From Nodularia sphaerocarpa UHCC 0038 (lineage in GTDB: Bacteria > Cyanobacteriota > Cyanobacteriia > Cyanobacteriales > Nostocaceae): a stretch of 64,000 nt of DNA. The notes beneath the pieces are model-generated. The model was not told the DNA's origin and searched no databases. It saw nothing but the letters and a program-made list of their open reading frames with translations. The DNA lies in the NCBI RefSeq assembly GCF_022376295.1, contig NZ_CP060140.1:1120356-1184355 (forward strand), given 5' to 3'. Of this stretch, positions 45,434 through 55,143 are shown piece after piece. How positions within the stretch are numbered: position 1 is the first letter of the stretch; each line of letters opens with the position of its first letter. The position numbers and the translations under genes were made by a program.

Positions 45434-46414
45434 ATGAAAACCCCCTCCCTAGTTTCAGTGATCATCGCCTGCTTTAATGCGGATAAATGGTTAAGAGAAG
45501 CAATTGATAGTTGCTTGCAACAAACTTACTCAAATATCGAAATTATAGTGATTGATGATGGCTCTACAGACAATACATTAGAAATTATTAAAAGTTATGA
45601 AAATAAAATTATTTGGCAACATTTACCTCATCAAGGTGGAAATCATGCCAGAAATAGAGGATTCGATTTGTCTAGAGGAGAGTATATTCAGTACCTAGAT
45701 GCAGATGATTATATTTTGCCTGAAAAGATAGAGAGACAAGTTAAATTTTTAGAAGAAAGAAAAGCAGATGTTGTTTATGGTGATTGGAGATATCAGCACC
45801 ATTTATCTAATGGTTCTATTCTATTAGATAACATACAAATTTCCCAATCACAAACAGATGTTTTGGCTTCTCTATTAGCAAATTGGTGGGTGGCTTTAGC
45901 TGCTTTACTTTATAAAAGAACCGCAGTGGAAAATAGTGGCGGTTGGGATGAAACCTTAAAGGCTGCACAAGATAGAGATTTTTTCATATCAGTGGTAATG
46001 AATAAAGCTACAGTTGTATATCAACCAGGATGTTATTCAATTTATAGAAAATATGGCTCAGTTACAGTTTCTAGTTCTTCTAAAACTCGCTGGGTAAAAA
46101 GCCATTATATAGTTTTAGATAAAACCGCCAAAAAATTATTAGAAATAAACAAACTTTCTTTGGAGTATCGTCATGCTTTAGCTAAATCATATTTGCAACT
46201 AGCTAGAGAATCTTTATTTATTGATTACTCACAATACGTATATTTTTTAAATGAGGCTTTAGCTATATTTCCAGAGTTTAAAGGCAATAGTAAAAGACCA
46301 ATTTATAACTTTTTGGAAAGCATAGTAGGTTTTCGACAAACTGAACGCATTATCTCTGTTTTCTTCTTCGTTAAAAAGTTTGTTAATTCAGGCAAATCTA
46401 GGATGACATATTAG
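45434..46414 (+). CDS. Family 2 glycosyltransferase
   Basis: 326 residues from ATG 45434, preceded by GGAGA at good spacing; the frame is open to TTG 45308, but that stretch is unlike the family. GT-A fold: VSVIIACFNADKWLREAIDSCLQQ, IIVIDDGSTDNT, GEYIQYLDADDY (DxD metal/nucleotide site), WDETLKAAQDRDFF (acid base region). Likely adds a sugar to an envelope polysaccharide or lipid carrier. AT-rich and alone, with no cluster around it; substrate unknown. Confidence 0.88.
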   Translation: MKTPSLVSVIIACFNADKWLREAIDSCLQQTYSNIEIIVIDDGSTDNTLEIIKSYENKIIWQHLPHQGGNHARNRGFDLSRGEYIQYLDADDYILPEKIERQVKFLEERKADVVYGDWRYQHHLSNGSILLDNIQISQSQTDVLASLLANWWVALAALLYKRTAVENSGGWDETLKAAQDRDFFISVVMNKATVVYQPGCYSIYRKYGSVTVSSSSKTRWVKSHYIVLDKTAKKLLEINKLSLEYRHALAKSYLQLARESLFIDYSQYVYFLNEALAIFPEFKGNSKRPIYNFLESIVGFRQTERIISVFFFVKKFVNSGKSRMTY

Positions 46415-46910
46415 GGGCTGACTCAGATAAAAATCATACCTTCCATTGCATTGTCAATGAAGATGTCGATCATCTTTGCTATAGCAATCCTATGAGAATT
46501 TGCCAACACAAATATTGCCTTATACCTTTTTTAGATAAAGACGCATAGAAAGAACCCCACCGCCTTCGGCTCCTCCCCTTGGTAACACCGTACACATCTT
46601 GGCAATCACAGACTCTGAATTTACCCCCCTTAATCCCCCCTTGCAAAGGAGGGAAAATCCGGTTCTCCCGCTAAACCCCTTCAAAGATGCGCCTTTGGCG
46701 TAGTGCAAGGGGGAGTTAGAGGGGGTCAGAAGACTTTTGTGTACACCGTGGCCCCTTGGTAAGGGGAGGTTGGTTTGGGTGAAAATAACGTGCAGAACTT
46801 CATATTAAATTGGTATTAGATCCCCGACGAATTGAAAAGTCGGGAATCTTTGGCTTCGTAACTGATTGAGGATTGCTATAGTTGTCCAGGAATGCTCCCG
46901 CCCAGTGGGA
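46415..46910. other. Intergenic region containing the second MITE copy
   Basis: 496 bases. The middle is the palindrome and MITE at 46571-46770. The remainder shows no gene or strong signal. Confidence 0.55.
46585..46751. mobile_element. MITE copy 2 (167 bp, opposite orientation)
   Basis: Reverse complement of the element at 4357-4533: shared GTGTACACA ends, AAGTCTTC, GACCCCCTCTAACTCCCCCTT, GGGAGAACCGGATTTTCC and GGGGGGATTAAGGGGGGTAAA. Flanked by CCCCTTGGTA on both sides (46575-46584 and 46752-46761). The empty site would be CCTCCCCTT-GGT-AAGGGGAGG, a perfect palindrome. One end has lost two bases (ACCGTACACA versus ACCGTGTACACA). Confidence 0.8.
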
Positions 46911-47402
46911 CTAAATCTGAAACCAAGCAGTCAAAGCCACAGCCAAAGCATCAGCAGCATCATCTGGCTTGGGAATATCGTCTAAATCCAACTCCCGCGC
47001 CACGGCATCTTGCACTTCAGATTTATCAGCATTACCATAACCTGTTAAAGCTAGTTTAATTTGTCCAGGAGTAAATTCCACATACGGTAGCTTATGCTGT
47101 GCCAAGGCTAACATCAAGACACCCCTCGCCTGTGCCACAAGGATAGTATTTGACATACGATAAAAGAACAATTTTTCCACCGCCACCAAATCAGGTTTTA
47201 ATTCCTCAATCACGGTGTGCAAATCGTCAAATAAGGTACAGAGGCGCTGTCCCATTTCCATTTTGGCAGAAGTCTGGATTACTCCAAAATCTACCATAGT
47301 CACCGACGTATCCGGGATTTTAGCCCGACTTTGGGTGCAAGCAATTAGCCCAAATCCTAAAATTGCCAGTCCCGGATCTAATCCTAAAATGCGTTTTTCC
47401 AT
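46911..47402 (-). CDS. ruvC: Holliday junction endonuclease RuvC
   Basis: About 163 residues from ATG 47402 (MEKRILGLDPGLA); a TTG at 47432 is less likely. Catalytic acidic residues appear in GLDPG, DLVAVEKLFF and KPDDAADALAVA. Dimeric resolvase that cuts four-way junctions with RuvAB in recombination repair. Isolated from ruvA/ruvB as usual in cyanobacteria. Confidence 0.93.
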   Translation of the reverse strand: MEKRILGLDPGLAILGFGLIACTQSRAKIPDTSVTMVDFGVIQTSAKMEMGQRLCTLFDDLHTVIEELKPDLVAVEKLFFYRMSNTILVAQARGVLMLALAQHKLPYVEFTPGQIKLALTGYGNADKSEVQDAVARELDLDDIPKPDDAADALAVALTAWFQI

Positions 47403-47547
47403 TAAATTCAATTTAACTGGCAAATTTGACAACTTGCTGATAATCTAAAGTCCTTGATAAATTCACGAACTCTACATTTGGTGTTAATACCAAGTAGTGT
47501 AAATTTTCTGTTAAACATTTATTTTGTAGCACGGCTCCTAATCAGGT

Positions 47548-48918
47548 ATGTCAATTGGTTTTCTCAGACAAGCCCTCAAAGCCCTGCAAAAGCAGTCGCG
47601 CAGCCGCACTTCCCATCGTGTTAACCAGTGGTTCAAGTGGTTATCTCCTGGGCTAGCCATCAAACGCTGGTTGCTAATTAGCCTTGGAGGTGTACTGCTG
47701 GCAATTTTGGGGTTGGCGATATCGGTGAAGCTAACCCCGATTTTTTGGGCGCTGGAGTTGTTTAGGGGTTTTCTGGGAGTAATTGCAGGCATTTTACCCA
47801 ACTATATCAGCGGCCCTTTGGTATTGTTGGGAGGTTTACTTTTGCTGCTTTGGGGGCAAACTCGCACTGTCAGCTCAATTACTCAGGTAATCAGACCAAA
47901 CGGCGAAGAGGATCTAATTGACGTGCTGATGGCACATCGTCGATTGTACCGAGGTCCGAAAATAGTCGTAATTGGTGGTGGTACTGGACTTTCGACTTTA
48001 TTACGGGGATTAAAAACCTACAGCGCCAATACTACTGCCATTGTGACTGTAGCTGATGATGGTGGGTCTTCGGGACGGCTGCGTCAGGAATTTGGCGTTT
48101 TACCACCAGGGGATATTCGTAATTGTTTGGCAGCCCTGGCAGATGAAGAAAAGTTATTAACAGAGTTATTTCAATATCGTTTTAAGGCTGGAGACGGGTT
48201 GACGGGGCATAGTTTTGGCAATTTGTTTTTAACTGCCATGAGCGATATTACTGGGGATTTAGAACAGGCGGTTGCAGCCAGTTCCAAGGTGCTAGCAGTG
48301 CGGGGACAAGTTTTGCCAGCTACCTTGAGTGATGTTCGCCTCTGGGCTGAATTAGACGATGGCCGTCGCATTGAGGGAGAGTCTAGTATTCCGAAAGCTG
48401 GGGGAAAAATTGTCAAGATTGGCTGTATCCCGGCTCATCCTCCGGCTTTGCCAGCAGCTATTAAAGCTATCAAAGAAGCTGACTATATTATTGTGGGACC
48501 AGGTAGTTTATATACCAGCCTGATTCCTAATTTACTTGTACCAGAAATTGCTGATGCGATCGCCCAATCTACAGCCCCTCGCATCTACATCTGCAATATC
48601 ATGACTCAACCGGGAGAAACTCAGGGATATACTGTTGCTGACCACATCAAAGCTATTGATGCTGCTTGCGGAGAAAGACAGCTGTTTGATGCCGTATTGG
48701 TACACAAAAAATCTCCCTCTGAAAAATCACTCATGCGCTATGCTCAACAAAATTCCCATCCAGTATTCTTGGATAGGGAAGATGTCACCCTATTAGGGCG
48801 GCGAATTGTTTTAGCCAATGTCTTGTATGAAGACGAAACAGGTTGCGTGCGTCACAATCCTGAGAAACTAGCACGAGTTTTATTGCGGTGGTACAGTGGA
48901 ACTCATAATGGCAAGTAA
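47548..48918 (+). CDS. yvcK: YvcK/CofD-like family protein with N-terminal membrane anchor
   Basis: 456 residues. The N-terminal ~120 residues hold two membrane helices (WLLISLGGVLLAILGLAISV and GPLVLLGGLLLLLW), an extension absent from Bacillus YvcK. The conserved core follows: KIVVIGGGTGLSTLLRGLK, VTVADDGGSSGRLR, PGDIRNCLAALA, FGNLFLTAM, VGPGSLYTSLIPNLL. Family members bind UDP-sugars and influence cell-wall precursor and carbon metabolism. Overlaps or abuts tsaE, so probably cotranscribed. Confidence 0.88.
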   Translation: MSIGFLRQALKALQKQSRSRTSHRVNQWFKWLSPGLAIKRWLLISLGGVLLAILGLAISVKLTPIFWALELFRGFLGVIAGILPNYISGPLVLLGGLLLLLWGQTRTVSSITQVIRPNGEEDLIDVLMAHRRLYRGPKIVVIGGGTGLSTLLRGLKTYSANTTAIVTVADDGGSSGRLRQEFGVLPPGDIRNCLAALADEEKLLTELFQYRFKAGDGLTGHSFGNLFLTAMSDITGDLEQAVAASSKVLAVRGQVLPATLSDVRLWAELDDGRRIEGESSIPKAGGKIVKIGCIPAHPPALPAAIKAIKEADYIIVGPGSLYTSLIPNLLVPEIADAIAQSTAPRIYICNIMTQPGETQGYTVADHIKAIDAACGERQLFDAVLVHKKSPSEKSLMRYAQQNSHPVFLDREDVTLLGRRIVLANVLYEDETGCVRHNPEKLARVLLRWYSGTHNGK

Positions 48919-49444
48919 ATTCAAAATGGAGCCAGAAAAAATATCCCATCTTGACTCGTCCATGAATATTTTGCTTGCAGATGCAGAAGCAACCCTACGC
49001 TTAGGCATCACAATTGGTGAAAATCTGACGGCGGGCAGTGTAATTTTATTAGAAGGTGATTTAGGTACTGGCAAAACTACACTGGTACAGGGAATTGGTC
49101 AAGGTTTAGGCATCACTGAATCAATTGTTAGCCCTACTTTCACTCTCATCAATGAGTACACCCAAGGACGTTTACCCCTGTACCATTTAGATTTATATCG
49201 CCTAGAACCCTCTGAGGTCGTAGCCTTGAACCTAGAAACTTATTGGGAAGGTGTTGAGGTGATACCAGGAATTGTGGCGATTGAATGGGCAGAACGAATG
49301 CCCTACAAGCCAGATAGTTATCTGAGTTTGCTGTTGGCTCATGGGGATGACGGCACTCGTCAAGCCAAAATTACACCGTTTAATTGCACCATTCAGAAAT
49401 TTATTCCTAGCATCTGCGGTTTTGTTGATTTAGAGAAGTCGTGA
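48908..49444 (+). CDS. tsaE: tRNA t6A-modification ATPase TsaE
   Basis: P-loop protein with GDLGTGKTTLVQGIGQGLG (Walker A), SPTFTLINEY, YHLDLYRLE and IAIEWAER motifs of TsaE/YjeE. Works with TsaB and TsaD to add threonylcarbamoyl to A37 of ANN-decoding tRNAs. Starts possible at GTG 48896, ATG 48908, 48926 and 48962; 48908 has GGA 8 bases upstream and overlaps the yvcK end by 11 bases, implying translational coupling. Confidence 0.88.
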   Translation: MASKFKMEPEKISHLDSSMNILLADAEATLRLGITIGENLTAGSVILLEGDLGTGKTTLVQGIGQGLGITESIVSPTFTLINEYTQGRLPLYHLDLYRLEPSEVVALNLETYWEGVEVIPGIVAIEWAERMPYKPDSYLSLLLAHGDDGTRQAKITPFNCTIQKFIPSICGFVDLEKS

Positions 49445-50933
49445 CCAACCGGGTTTCTCGACCAAAAATTCAGGAATTAAGCTTCAGATATTGTCCAGAA
49501 ACTCTGTTTTTGACCTTGGTGCAAGGTGTCAACCTATCCAAGATCGCGCAATCCACCATAGGCTAGGTAAACGGCTCACTGTGCCGATTTTAGATTTGGG
49601 ATTCACAGATTTTTTCATTTTCAATTCTTTCATACTCGCTGCGCTAACGGCAATCTAAAATCTAAAATTCTTTGCCCCGCAGCTTGTAGGTGGAAAAAAT
49701 CTAAAATCCCAAATTGTTTGATTTCAGCACAACACTACAAATATTGCTCTGATAGTCGTAAATGCGGGCATGATGGCTGCGCTGATCGCGTAGCGTCTCA
49801 AAGAGAAGAGAAGAGAACAGAACAGAAGAGGGGGAGAGTTCCACACTCGTTCTATCTACCACTACCACGCTCATCAAAAAAATTCACTAACATTATTGTC
49901 TTCATTATTCCAAAACCAATGAAATACTGTTGAACTTAAGAACTGGTTAGAATTGACATCTACTAGCTTTCTGCACTGCGACAAGTTCTGTTACCACTGA
50001 GGTTAGCTAGGATTGGCGTATTCTCGCAGATGATATTGCAGTAGATGAATAAAAACTGGACTCAAACTGTGACAGAACATTGCTCTTGCAGGTAATATCT
50101 AGCACGCTGCTAGAGGATTTTTAATACTTACCCTGAAGAGAAGTTATATTCAGATGAGAACTAACATAACTCTGTCCTCTAGCGGATCATCTTTGTGAAT
50201 AGGGATGTGAAATGAATTGGAATTACTCAGTAAATGCTGGTATTTTTTGGCATCGGCTCACACTACGGTTATTCCTATTGCTTCATTGCTTTAATTATCT
50301 CGATAAATACTAATTCAGTTTGTTTGCTCGGATGCTGATTTGTCTTTATTTGCTTTGGTTTGCTGGCTAATGTTAAGCTTTTTAGCACAGTCACGGCCGG
50401 AAACCCAAAACAATCACAACTGTCAGAATTAGGTTTGAAGACCGTACAAATTAAGTGCATATAAAATTTTTATATGTATAAAACATAGTTTCCACAGAAT
50501 TTTGCCCGTTTACTTAACCCTACTAATTCTCTACAGTTATTTAGAGAAAAAATCCGGATAGTTAAATACAAAAAAATTGTAGTGAAAAGTTAAATGTTTA
50601 ACATTTGCACCTTAATTGCTTTAATTTATGTTAGTGGTAACAATTTCTAGGTAAGATTCGGGTTCTACAAACAAAAAGTTACTGATGGTAAATTAATGAG
50701 ATTAATTTATTTAAATTATTTTTATTAGAAGTTCTACTTATCTGTGTCTGTATTGATGTAGTAAATAAAATTCACTTGAACTAGATAGCTCACTGAAAAT
50801 TTAATTTTAGTATTTCTACGATTTTTTAAGTATAAATAAAATCTGATCTATGAAAAAATATTACATCATATTTCTATGAGGCGATCGCACAAAGCGCCAT
50901 CGGGAGGCGATCGCACAAAAGTAATAATATTGG
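49445..50933. other. 1.5-kb gene-poor region
   Basis: No gene is supported. It holds ATTTTAG/AAAATCT repeat arms on either side of ~49585-49715, a terminator-like hairpin at 50098-50122, and GCTAGAGGA (50109-50117) able to pair with TCCTCTAGC near 50174. From 50460 onward it is very AT-rich, with two GCGATCGC sites near 50880-50920. The frames at 49718-49933 and 50275-50460 lack ribosome sites and family resemblance. It may be a decayed region or hold small RNAs. Confidence 0.5.
50098..50122 (+). terminator. Terminator-like hairpin in the gene-poor region
   Basis: TCTAGCA / TGCTAGA with CGC loop, then GGATTTTT. No gene directly upstream, so it may end a small RNA or be half of a larger structure with TCCTCTAGC near 50174. 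Confidence 0.4.
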
Positions 50934-52253
50934 CTACAAGAAAGTTAAAGCTTGTCCGCGTACTTCTGTATTTACTTTGCCTTGATCATAAACAATTTCA
51001 CCGCCGACAATGGTTGTTACAGCCCATCCTGTAAGGTTCCAGCCTTCAAAAGGACTCCAACCACATTTAGTTAAGAGTTCCTCGCGCTTGACTGGACGAT
51101 ATGTGTTTAAATCTACTAGGACTAAATCGGCATCGTAACCAGGAGCGATCGCACCTTTATTGGGTATACCATAAGCCTCAGCCACAGCCGCAGACATCCA
51201 CTGAGCGACTTGGGACACAGTACACCGCCCATCCATCGCCGCAGTTAACATCACAGCCAGGGAAGTCTCTACTCCCGGCATTCCAGAGGGAGTATTGGGA
51301 TATTCTTGCGCTTTTTCCTCTAAGGTGTGGGGTGCGTGATCTGTAGCAATAAAATCAATTACACCATCGCGCAAAGCTTGCCAAAGCACTTCATTATCTT
51401 CAGGCGATCGCAACGGTGGATTCATCTGAGCCAGTGTGCCAATTGTTTCATAAGCACTGGTATTCAATAATAAATGCTGTGGAGTCACCTCTGCTGTTAC
51501 CCAACTGGGTTTATCCTGACGCAGCAAGTCAGCTTCTACTCCTGTGGATAGATGTAGGATATGCAGACGACGTTGATATTTTTTAGAAAGTTTTAATGCT
51601 CGTTGGGTTGCCAAAAGTGCCGCTTCATGATCTTGAATCTGGGAATGAACCGCCGGATCATGAATACCCGCAAATTCTTGGCGACGTTGATTGATTCTGG
51701 CTTGGTCTTCGGCATGAACAGCAATTAAGCGGTCTCCTTGAGCAAATATAGCCTCTAGTGCCTCTTCTTGATCCATTAATAACTGACCATGCATCGACCC
51801 CATAAAAACCTTAATGCCCGGTGTCGGCTGCGCCAAAAGTAAATCTGGCTGATTCTCAGGTGTTGCCCCAATAAAAAAGCCATAATTAACTACACACTTA
51901 TTAGCGGCGCGTTGCAACTTATCATCTAAAGCTGCCTGGGTAGTAGTCAGGGGGCGCGTGTTGGGCATTTCCAAAAAGGAAGTCACACCACCTTTGGCAC
52001 AGGCACAACTAGCTGTAAACAAGTCTTCCTTGTGTTCTAGCCCTGGTTCGCGGAAATGCACCTGCGGATCGATGACTCCCGGCAACAAAGTTAACCCTTG
52101 TGCGTCAATTTCTCTAGTTGTTGTGTCCGGGGAGATTTTTGGTGCAACTTCCACTATTTGGCGATCGCGCGTCAGCACATCCCCCACCATTAACTCACCA
52201 TTAGGGAGAATAATACTAGCGCCGCGAATCAGTAAACTTTGTGGAAATGACAT
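50934..52253 (-). CDS. pyrC: Dihydroorotase, QxH variant
   Basis: 439 residues of the class I amidohydrolase dihydroorotase family (pyrimidine synthesis). The metal motif reads DPQVHFREPG: the first His of HxH is Gln. The remaining ligands are present: KVFMGS (carboxylated Lys region), IAVHAEDQ, LHILHLSTG, FIATDHAPHT. Such DQVHFREPG proteins form a recognised subgroup in several phyla; whether this one is catalytic with an altered site should be tested rather than assumed. ATG start; monocistronic. Confidence 0.85.
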   Translation of the reverse strand: MSFPQSLLIRGASIILPNGELMVGDVLTRDRQIVEVAPKISPDTTTREIDAQGLTLLPGVIDPQVHFREPGLEHKEDLFTASCACAKGGVTSFLEMPNTRPLTTTQAALDDKLQRAANKCVVNYGFFIGATPENQPDLLLAQPTPGIKVFMGSMHGQLLMDQEEALEAIFAQGDRLIAVHAEDQARINQRRQEFAGIHDPAVHSQIQDHEAALLATQRALKLSKKYQRRLHILHLSTGVEADLLRQDKPSWVTAEVTPQHLLLNTSAYETIGTLAQMNPPLRSPEDNEVLWQALRDGVIDFIATDHAPHTLEEKAQEYPNTPSGMPGVETSLAVMLTAAMDGRCTVSQVAQWMSAAVAEAYGIPNKGAIAPGYDADLVLVDLNTYRPVKREELLTKCGWSPFEGWNLTGWAVTTIVGGEIVYDQGKVNTEVRGQALTFL

Positions 52254-52506
52254 GAGCTTAACAGGATTTAGACAGATACTTATGCTTTTAGGTTAAACTT
52301 GATTGCCGTCTTCATGATCAATTTTTGCATATCGTCAAGAAAAAATTTATTTTTAACTGATAAATCTCTCTGTGATAGCGGAGCGTGGCGTGAGCCATAG
52401 ATCCTAACTTCAATCAGGAAATCAGAATTTACTCGTTAAGATTAAAGAATATCGTCGAAGCGAACGAGTTAATTACCTGCACTCCTCCCAAATTTTCAGT
52501 AGTTTC

Positions 52507-53148
52507 ATGCGAAATCAAGTGTCTGAACACAACTCTAGTCAACAACCCGATAATTCCTGGCTCGCCGAACTAGCCAGAACAGTGGTATTAAGTATTGTGC
52601 TAGCTCTAGGCATTCGTACTTTTGTTGCTGAAGCTCGCTGGATTCCTTCTGGCTCTATGGAACCTACACTGAATGGCACTCCAAACCAGTGGGAGGCAGA
52701 CAAAATAATTGTCGATAAATTGAAGTATCGGTTTTCTGAACCGCAGAGAGGAGATATTGTCGTCTTTTCGCCGACAAAAACACTACAAGACGAACAATAC
52801 AACGACGCATTTATTAAACGTATCGTCGCCTTACCCGGAGAAAAAGTAGAACTCAAGGATGGCAAAGTCTATATCAATAATGAACGCCTTGAGGAAGTCA
52901 AATACCTTGACTCCCAGCAGCGCACAGCCATTGATGTTTGCACATCAGGAGCGCAACAAGCTTACTTGGCACAACCGGAAACTATACCCCCCAACTCATA
53001 CTTGGTTTTAGGTGATAATCGTAACAGTAGCTACGATAGTCGCTGCTGGGGTGTTGTACCTCGTGGAAATATTATTGGTCGTGCCGTACTCCGCTTTTGG
53101 CCTCTAAATAATATTGGTGGACTTGATAAGCCACCACTATATCCATAG
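52507..53148 (+). CDS. lepB: Signal peptidase I
   Basis: 213 residues. One N-terminal membrane anchor (TVVLSIVLALGIRTFVAEA) followed directly by the catalytic Ser in IPSGSMEPTL, the catalytic Lys in FIKRIVALPGE, and box E GDNRNSSYDSR. Removes signal peptides from exported proteins at the plasma or thylakoid membrane. Four bases separate it from the MOSC gene. Confidence 0.95.
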   Translation: MRNQVSEHNSSQQPDNSWLAELARTVVLSIVLALGIRTFVAEARWIPSGSMEPTLNGTPNQWEADKIIVDKLKYRFSEPQRGDIVVFSPTKTLQDEQYNDAFIKRIVALPGEKVELKDGKVYINNERLEEVKYLDSQQRTAIDVCTSGAQQAYLAQPETIPPNSYLVLGDNRNSSYDSRCWGVVPRGNIIGRAVLRFWPLNNIGGLDKPPLYP

Positions 53149-53152
53149 ATTA

Positions 53153-53944
53153 ATGCCATACTTAGCCAAAACTTTAATCTACCCGATTAAATCACTGGAT
53201 GGCGTTGAAGTTGAGCAATCAAAGATTCTGTCCAGTGGCGCGCTAGAATTTGACCGTGAGTTTGCCCTCTTTGACGGACAGGGTAAGTTTGTTAATGGCA
53301 AGAACAATAGTAAAATCCATTTAATTAGATCACAGTTTGATATTTTTAATAGAACTATCTCGCTGCAAACTCCCAAGGAGGACTCAGCACAAGTCTTTCA
53401 TCTAGATTCAGAACAACCAGAAATTGCGGCAAGCCTCAGTGATTTTTTGGGGTTTGCCGTAACATTAAGGCAAAATCCTTTCCTGGGCTTTCCCGACGAT
53501 ACCAACTCACCAGGGCCAACAGTAATTAGTACAGCGACTTTAACAGAGGTAGCTTCCTGGTTTCCTGGTTTGAATGTTGATGATATGCGTCGCCGCATCC
53601 GTGCGAACATTGAAGTTGGTGGTGTACCAGCATTTTGGGAAGATCAGTTATTTAGTCAACAAGGCGATATAATCTCCTTGCGAGTGGGAGAAGTCCACTT
53701 ATTTGGGGTCAACCCTTGTCAGCGTTGTATAGTCCCAACACGCAATCCTGACTCTGGAGAAGCTTACCCAAACTTTCAAAAAATATTTGTGCAGCAGCGA
53801 CAAGCAACTTTACCAGATTGGGCGGACTCATCGTACTTTAATCATTTTTATAGATTGGGTGTAAATACACGATTAACACCATCAGAGACGGGAAAGTTTT
53901 GCCAAATTGGTCACGAAATTGACTTAATTACCTCACAAATGTAA
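53153..53944 (+). CDS. MOSC domain protein
   Basis: 263 residues. N-terminal MOSC_N beta-barrel (MPYLAKTLIYPIKSLDGVEVEQ ... LEFDREFALFD) and C-terminal MOSC domain with FGVNPCQRCIVPTRNPDSGE; Cys in CQRC is the likely molybdenum-cofactor sulfur ligand as in mARC/YcbX proteins. Possible N-oxide or hydroxylamine reductase. Start ATG 53153 avoids the overlap with lepB that an upstream GTG at 53114 would require. Confidence 0.85.
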   Translation: MPYLAKTLIYPIKSLDGVEVEQSKILSSGALEFDREFALFDGQGKFVNGKNNSKIHLIRSQFDIFNRTISLQTPKEDSAQVFHLDSEQPEIAASLSDFLGFAVTLRQNPFLGFPDDTNSPGPTVISTATLTEVASWFPGLNVDDMRRRIRANIEVGGVPAFWEDQLFSQQGDIISLRVGEVHLFGVNPCQRCIVPTRNPDSGEAYPNFQKIFVQQRQATLPDWADSSYFNHFYRLGVNTRLTPSETGKFCQIGHEIDLITSQM

Positions 53945-53996
53945 TATTTATACATAAAAAGGCGACCTCTCCCGAAAAAAAAAGCATAATAGAAAT

Positions 53997-55103
53997 GTGA
54001 CTGATTTGTTCGCCCCTTTAGAATCTTTGAAAGCAGGACACTGGTTCAAGCTGATCTGCGGAGCCAGCTTTCAACATCTGCCTTCCGTCAGAAGTTTAAC
54101 GTTAGCCTATACATTGGCAGGCGCTGACTGTATAGATGTGGCAGCTGATCCAGCAGTGATCGCAGCAGCTCAGGAAGCCTTAGAAGTAGCCAGGCATTTG
54201 GTCAAGGATGCCAAGGCGCGAGGTTATGGCTATCAAGGCAAATTACCTTTTTTGATGGTCAGCCTCAACGATGGCGAAGACCCCCATTTTCGTAAAGCTG
54301 AGTTTAACTCTAGTGAATGTCCTACCGATTGCCCTAGACCCTGTGAAACCATTTGCCCAGCCCAAGCCATCGTATTTAATCAGAAGGATAACTTTTCGGG
54401 AGTTGAAGCCCAAAAGTGCTATGGCTGTGGACGTTGCATACCCGTTTGCCCTTATGGTAAAATTTATACAAAATCATATATGTCCACTGCGACAGCGATC
54501 GCCCCATTGGTAAGGTCAAAGGTCGTAGATGCCGTAGAAATTCACACAAAAGTTGGACATTTGGCAAAATTTCAGCAATTATGGCAAAAAATTTCACCCT
54601 GGGCTGACCAACTAAAGGTATTAGCCATTAGTTGTCCCGATGGCGAGGGCATGATTGACTACCTACGTGCAATTACTGAAGTAATTTCTCCATTGCGTGG
54701 GTCCTTAATTTGGCAGACAGATGGCCGTCCTATGAGTGGTGATATTGGAGATGGCACTACTTTAGCAACGGTGAAACTAGGGCAGAAAGTTTTGACAGCT
54801 AAGTTACCGGGATATGTGCAGTTAGCAGGTGGCACTAATAGCTACACCATTGTTAAGTTAAAGGCAATGGGACTGTTAAAAAGTGGAGAGTACCATCCTC
54901 AGCCCCATGTTTCTGGAATTGCTTATGGTAGCTACGCCCGTGTACTGCTGTCACCAATTCTCGATCAGTTAGAGAATAAGGAGGTGAGTCAAACCAGTGT
55001 CAAGGCGAAAGTTCGCCTCGAAGCCGAACCCGAATTACTTTGGCCAGCAGTAAAGCTTGCCCATTCCCTGGTTTCCCAGATCAAGTCACAGCAGGAGCGC
55101 TAA
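53997..55103 (+). CDS. ldpA: LdpA, iron-sulfur input protein of the circadian clock
   Basis: 368 residues with start FKLICGASFQHLPSVRSLTLAYTLAGADCIDVAADP. A cysteine-rich region has two ferredoxin-like clusters: CPTDCPRPCETICPAQAI and CYGCGRCIPVCPYG. In Synechococcus LdpA senses the redox state that follows light intensity and modulates period through KaiA/CikA. GTG start at 53997. Followed 40 bases later by the R3H ATPase gene on the same strand, a possible operon. Confidence 0.92.
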   Translation: MTDLFAPLESLKAGHWFKLICGASFQHLPSVRSLTLAYTLAGADCIDVAADPAVIAAAQEALEVARHLVKDAKARGYGYQGKLPFLMVSLNDGEDPHFRKAEFNSSECPTDCPRPCETICPAQAIVFNQKDNFSGVEAQKCYGCGRCIPVCPYGKIYTKSYMSTATAIAPLVRSKVVDAVEIHTKVGHLAKFQQLWQKISPWADQLKVLAISCPDGEGMIDYLRAITEVISPLRGSLIWQTDGRPMSGDIGDGTTLATVKLGQKVLTAKLPGYVQLAGGTNSYTIVKLKAMGLLKSGEYHPQPHVSGIAYGSYARVLLSPILDQLENKEVSQTSVKAKVRLEAEPELLWPAVKLAHSLVSQIKSQQER

Positions 55104-55143
55104 TCGCTCGTTCTTTATCTCTAAAAACGTCACCATAGAAAGC

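Noticed and set aside
49718..49933. 71-residue frame in the gene-poor region
   Set aside because: Contains repeat-derived sequence, no ribosome site or recognisable domain.
50275..50460. 61-residue minus-strand frame
   Set aside because: No supporting signal; AT-rich chance frame.
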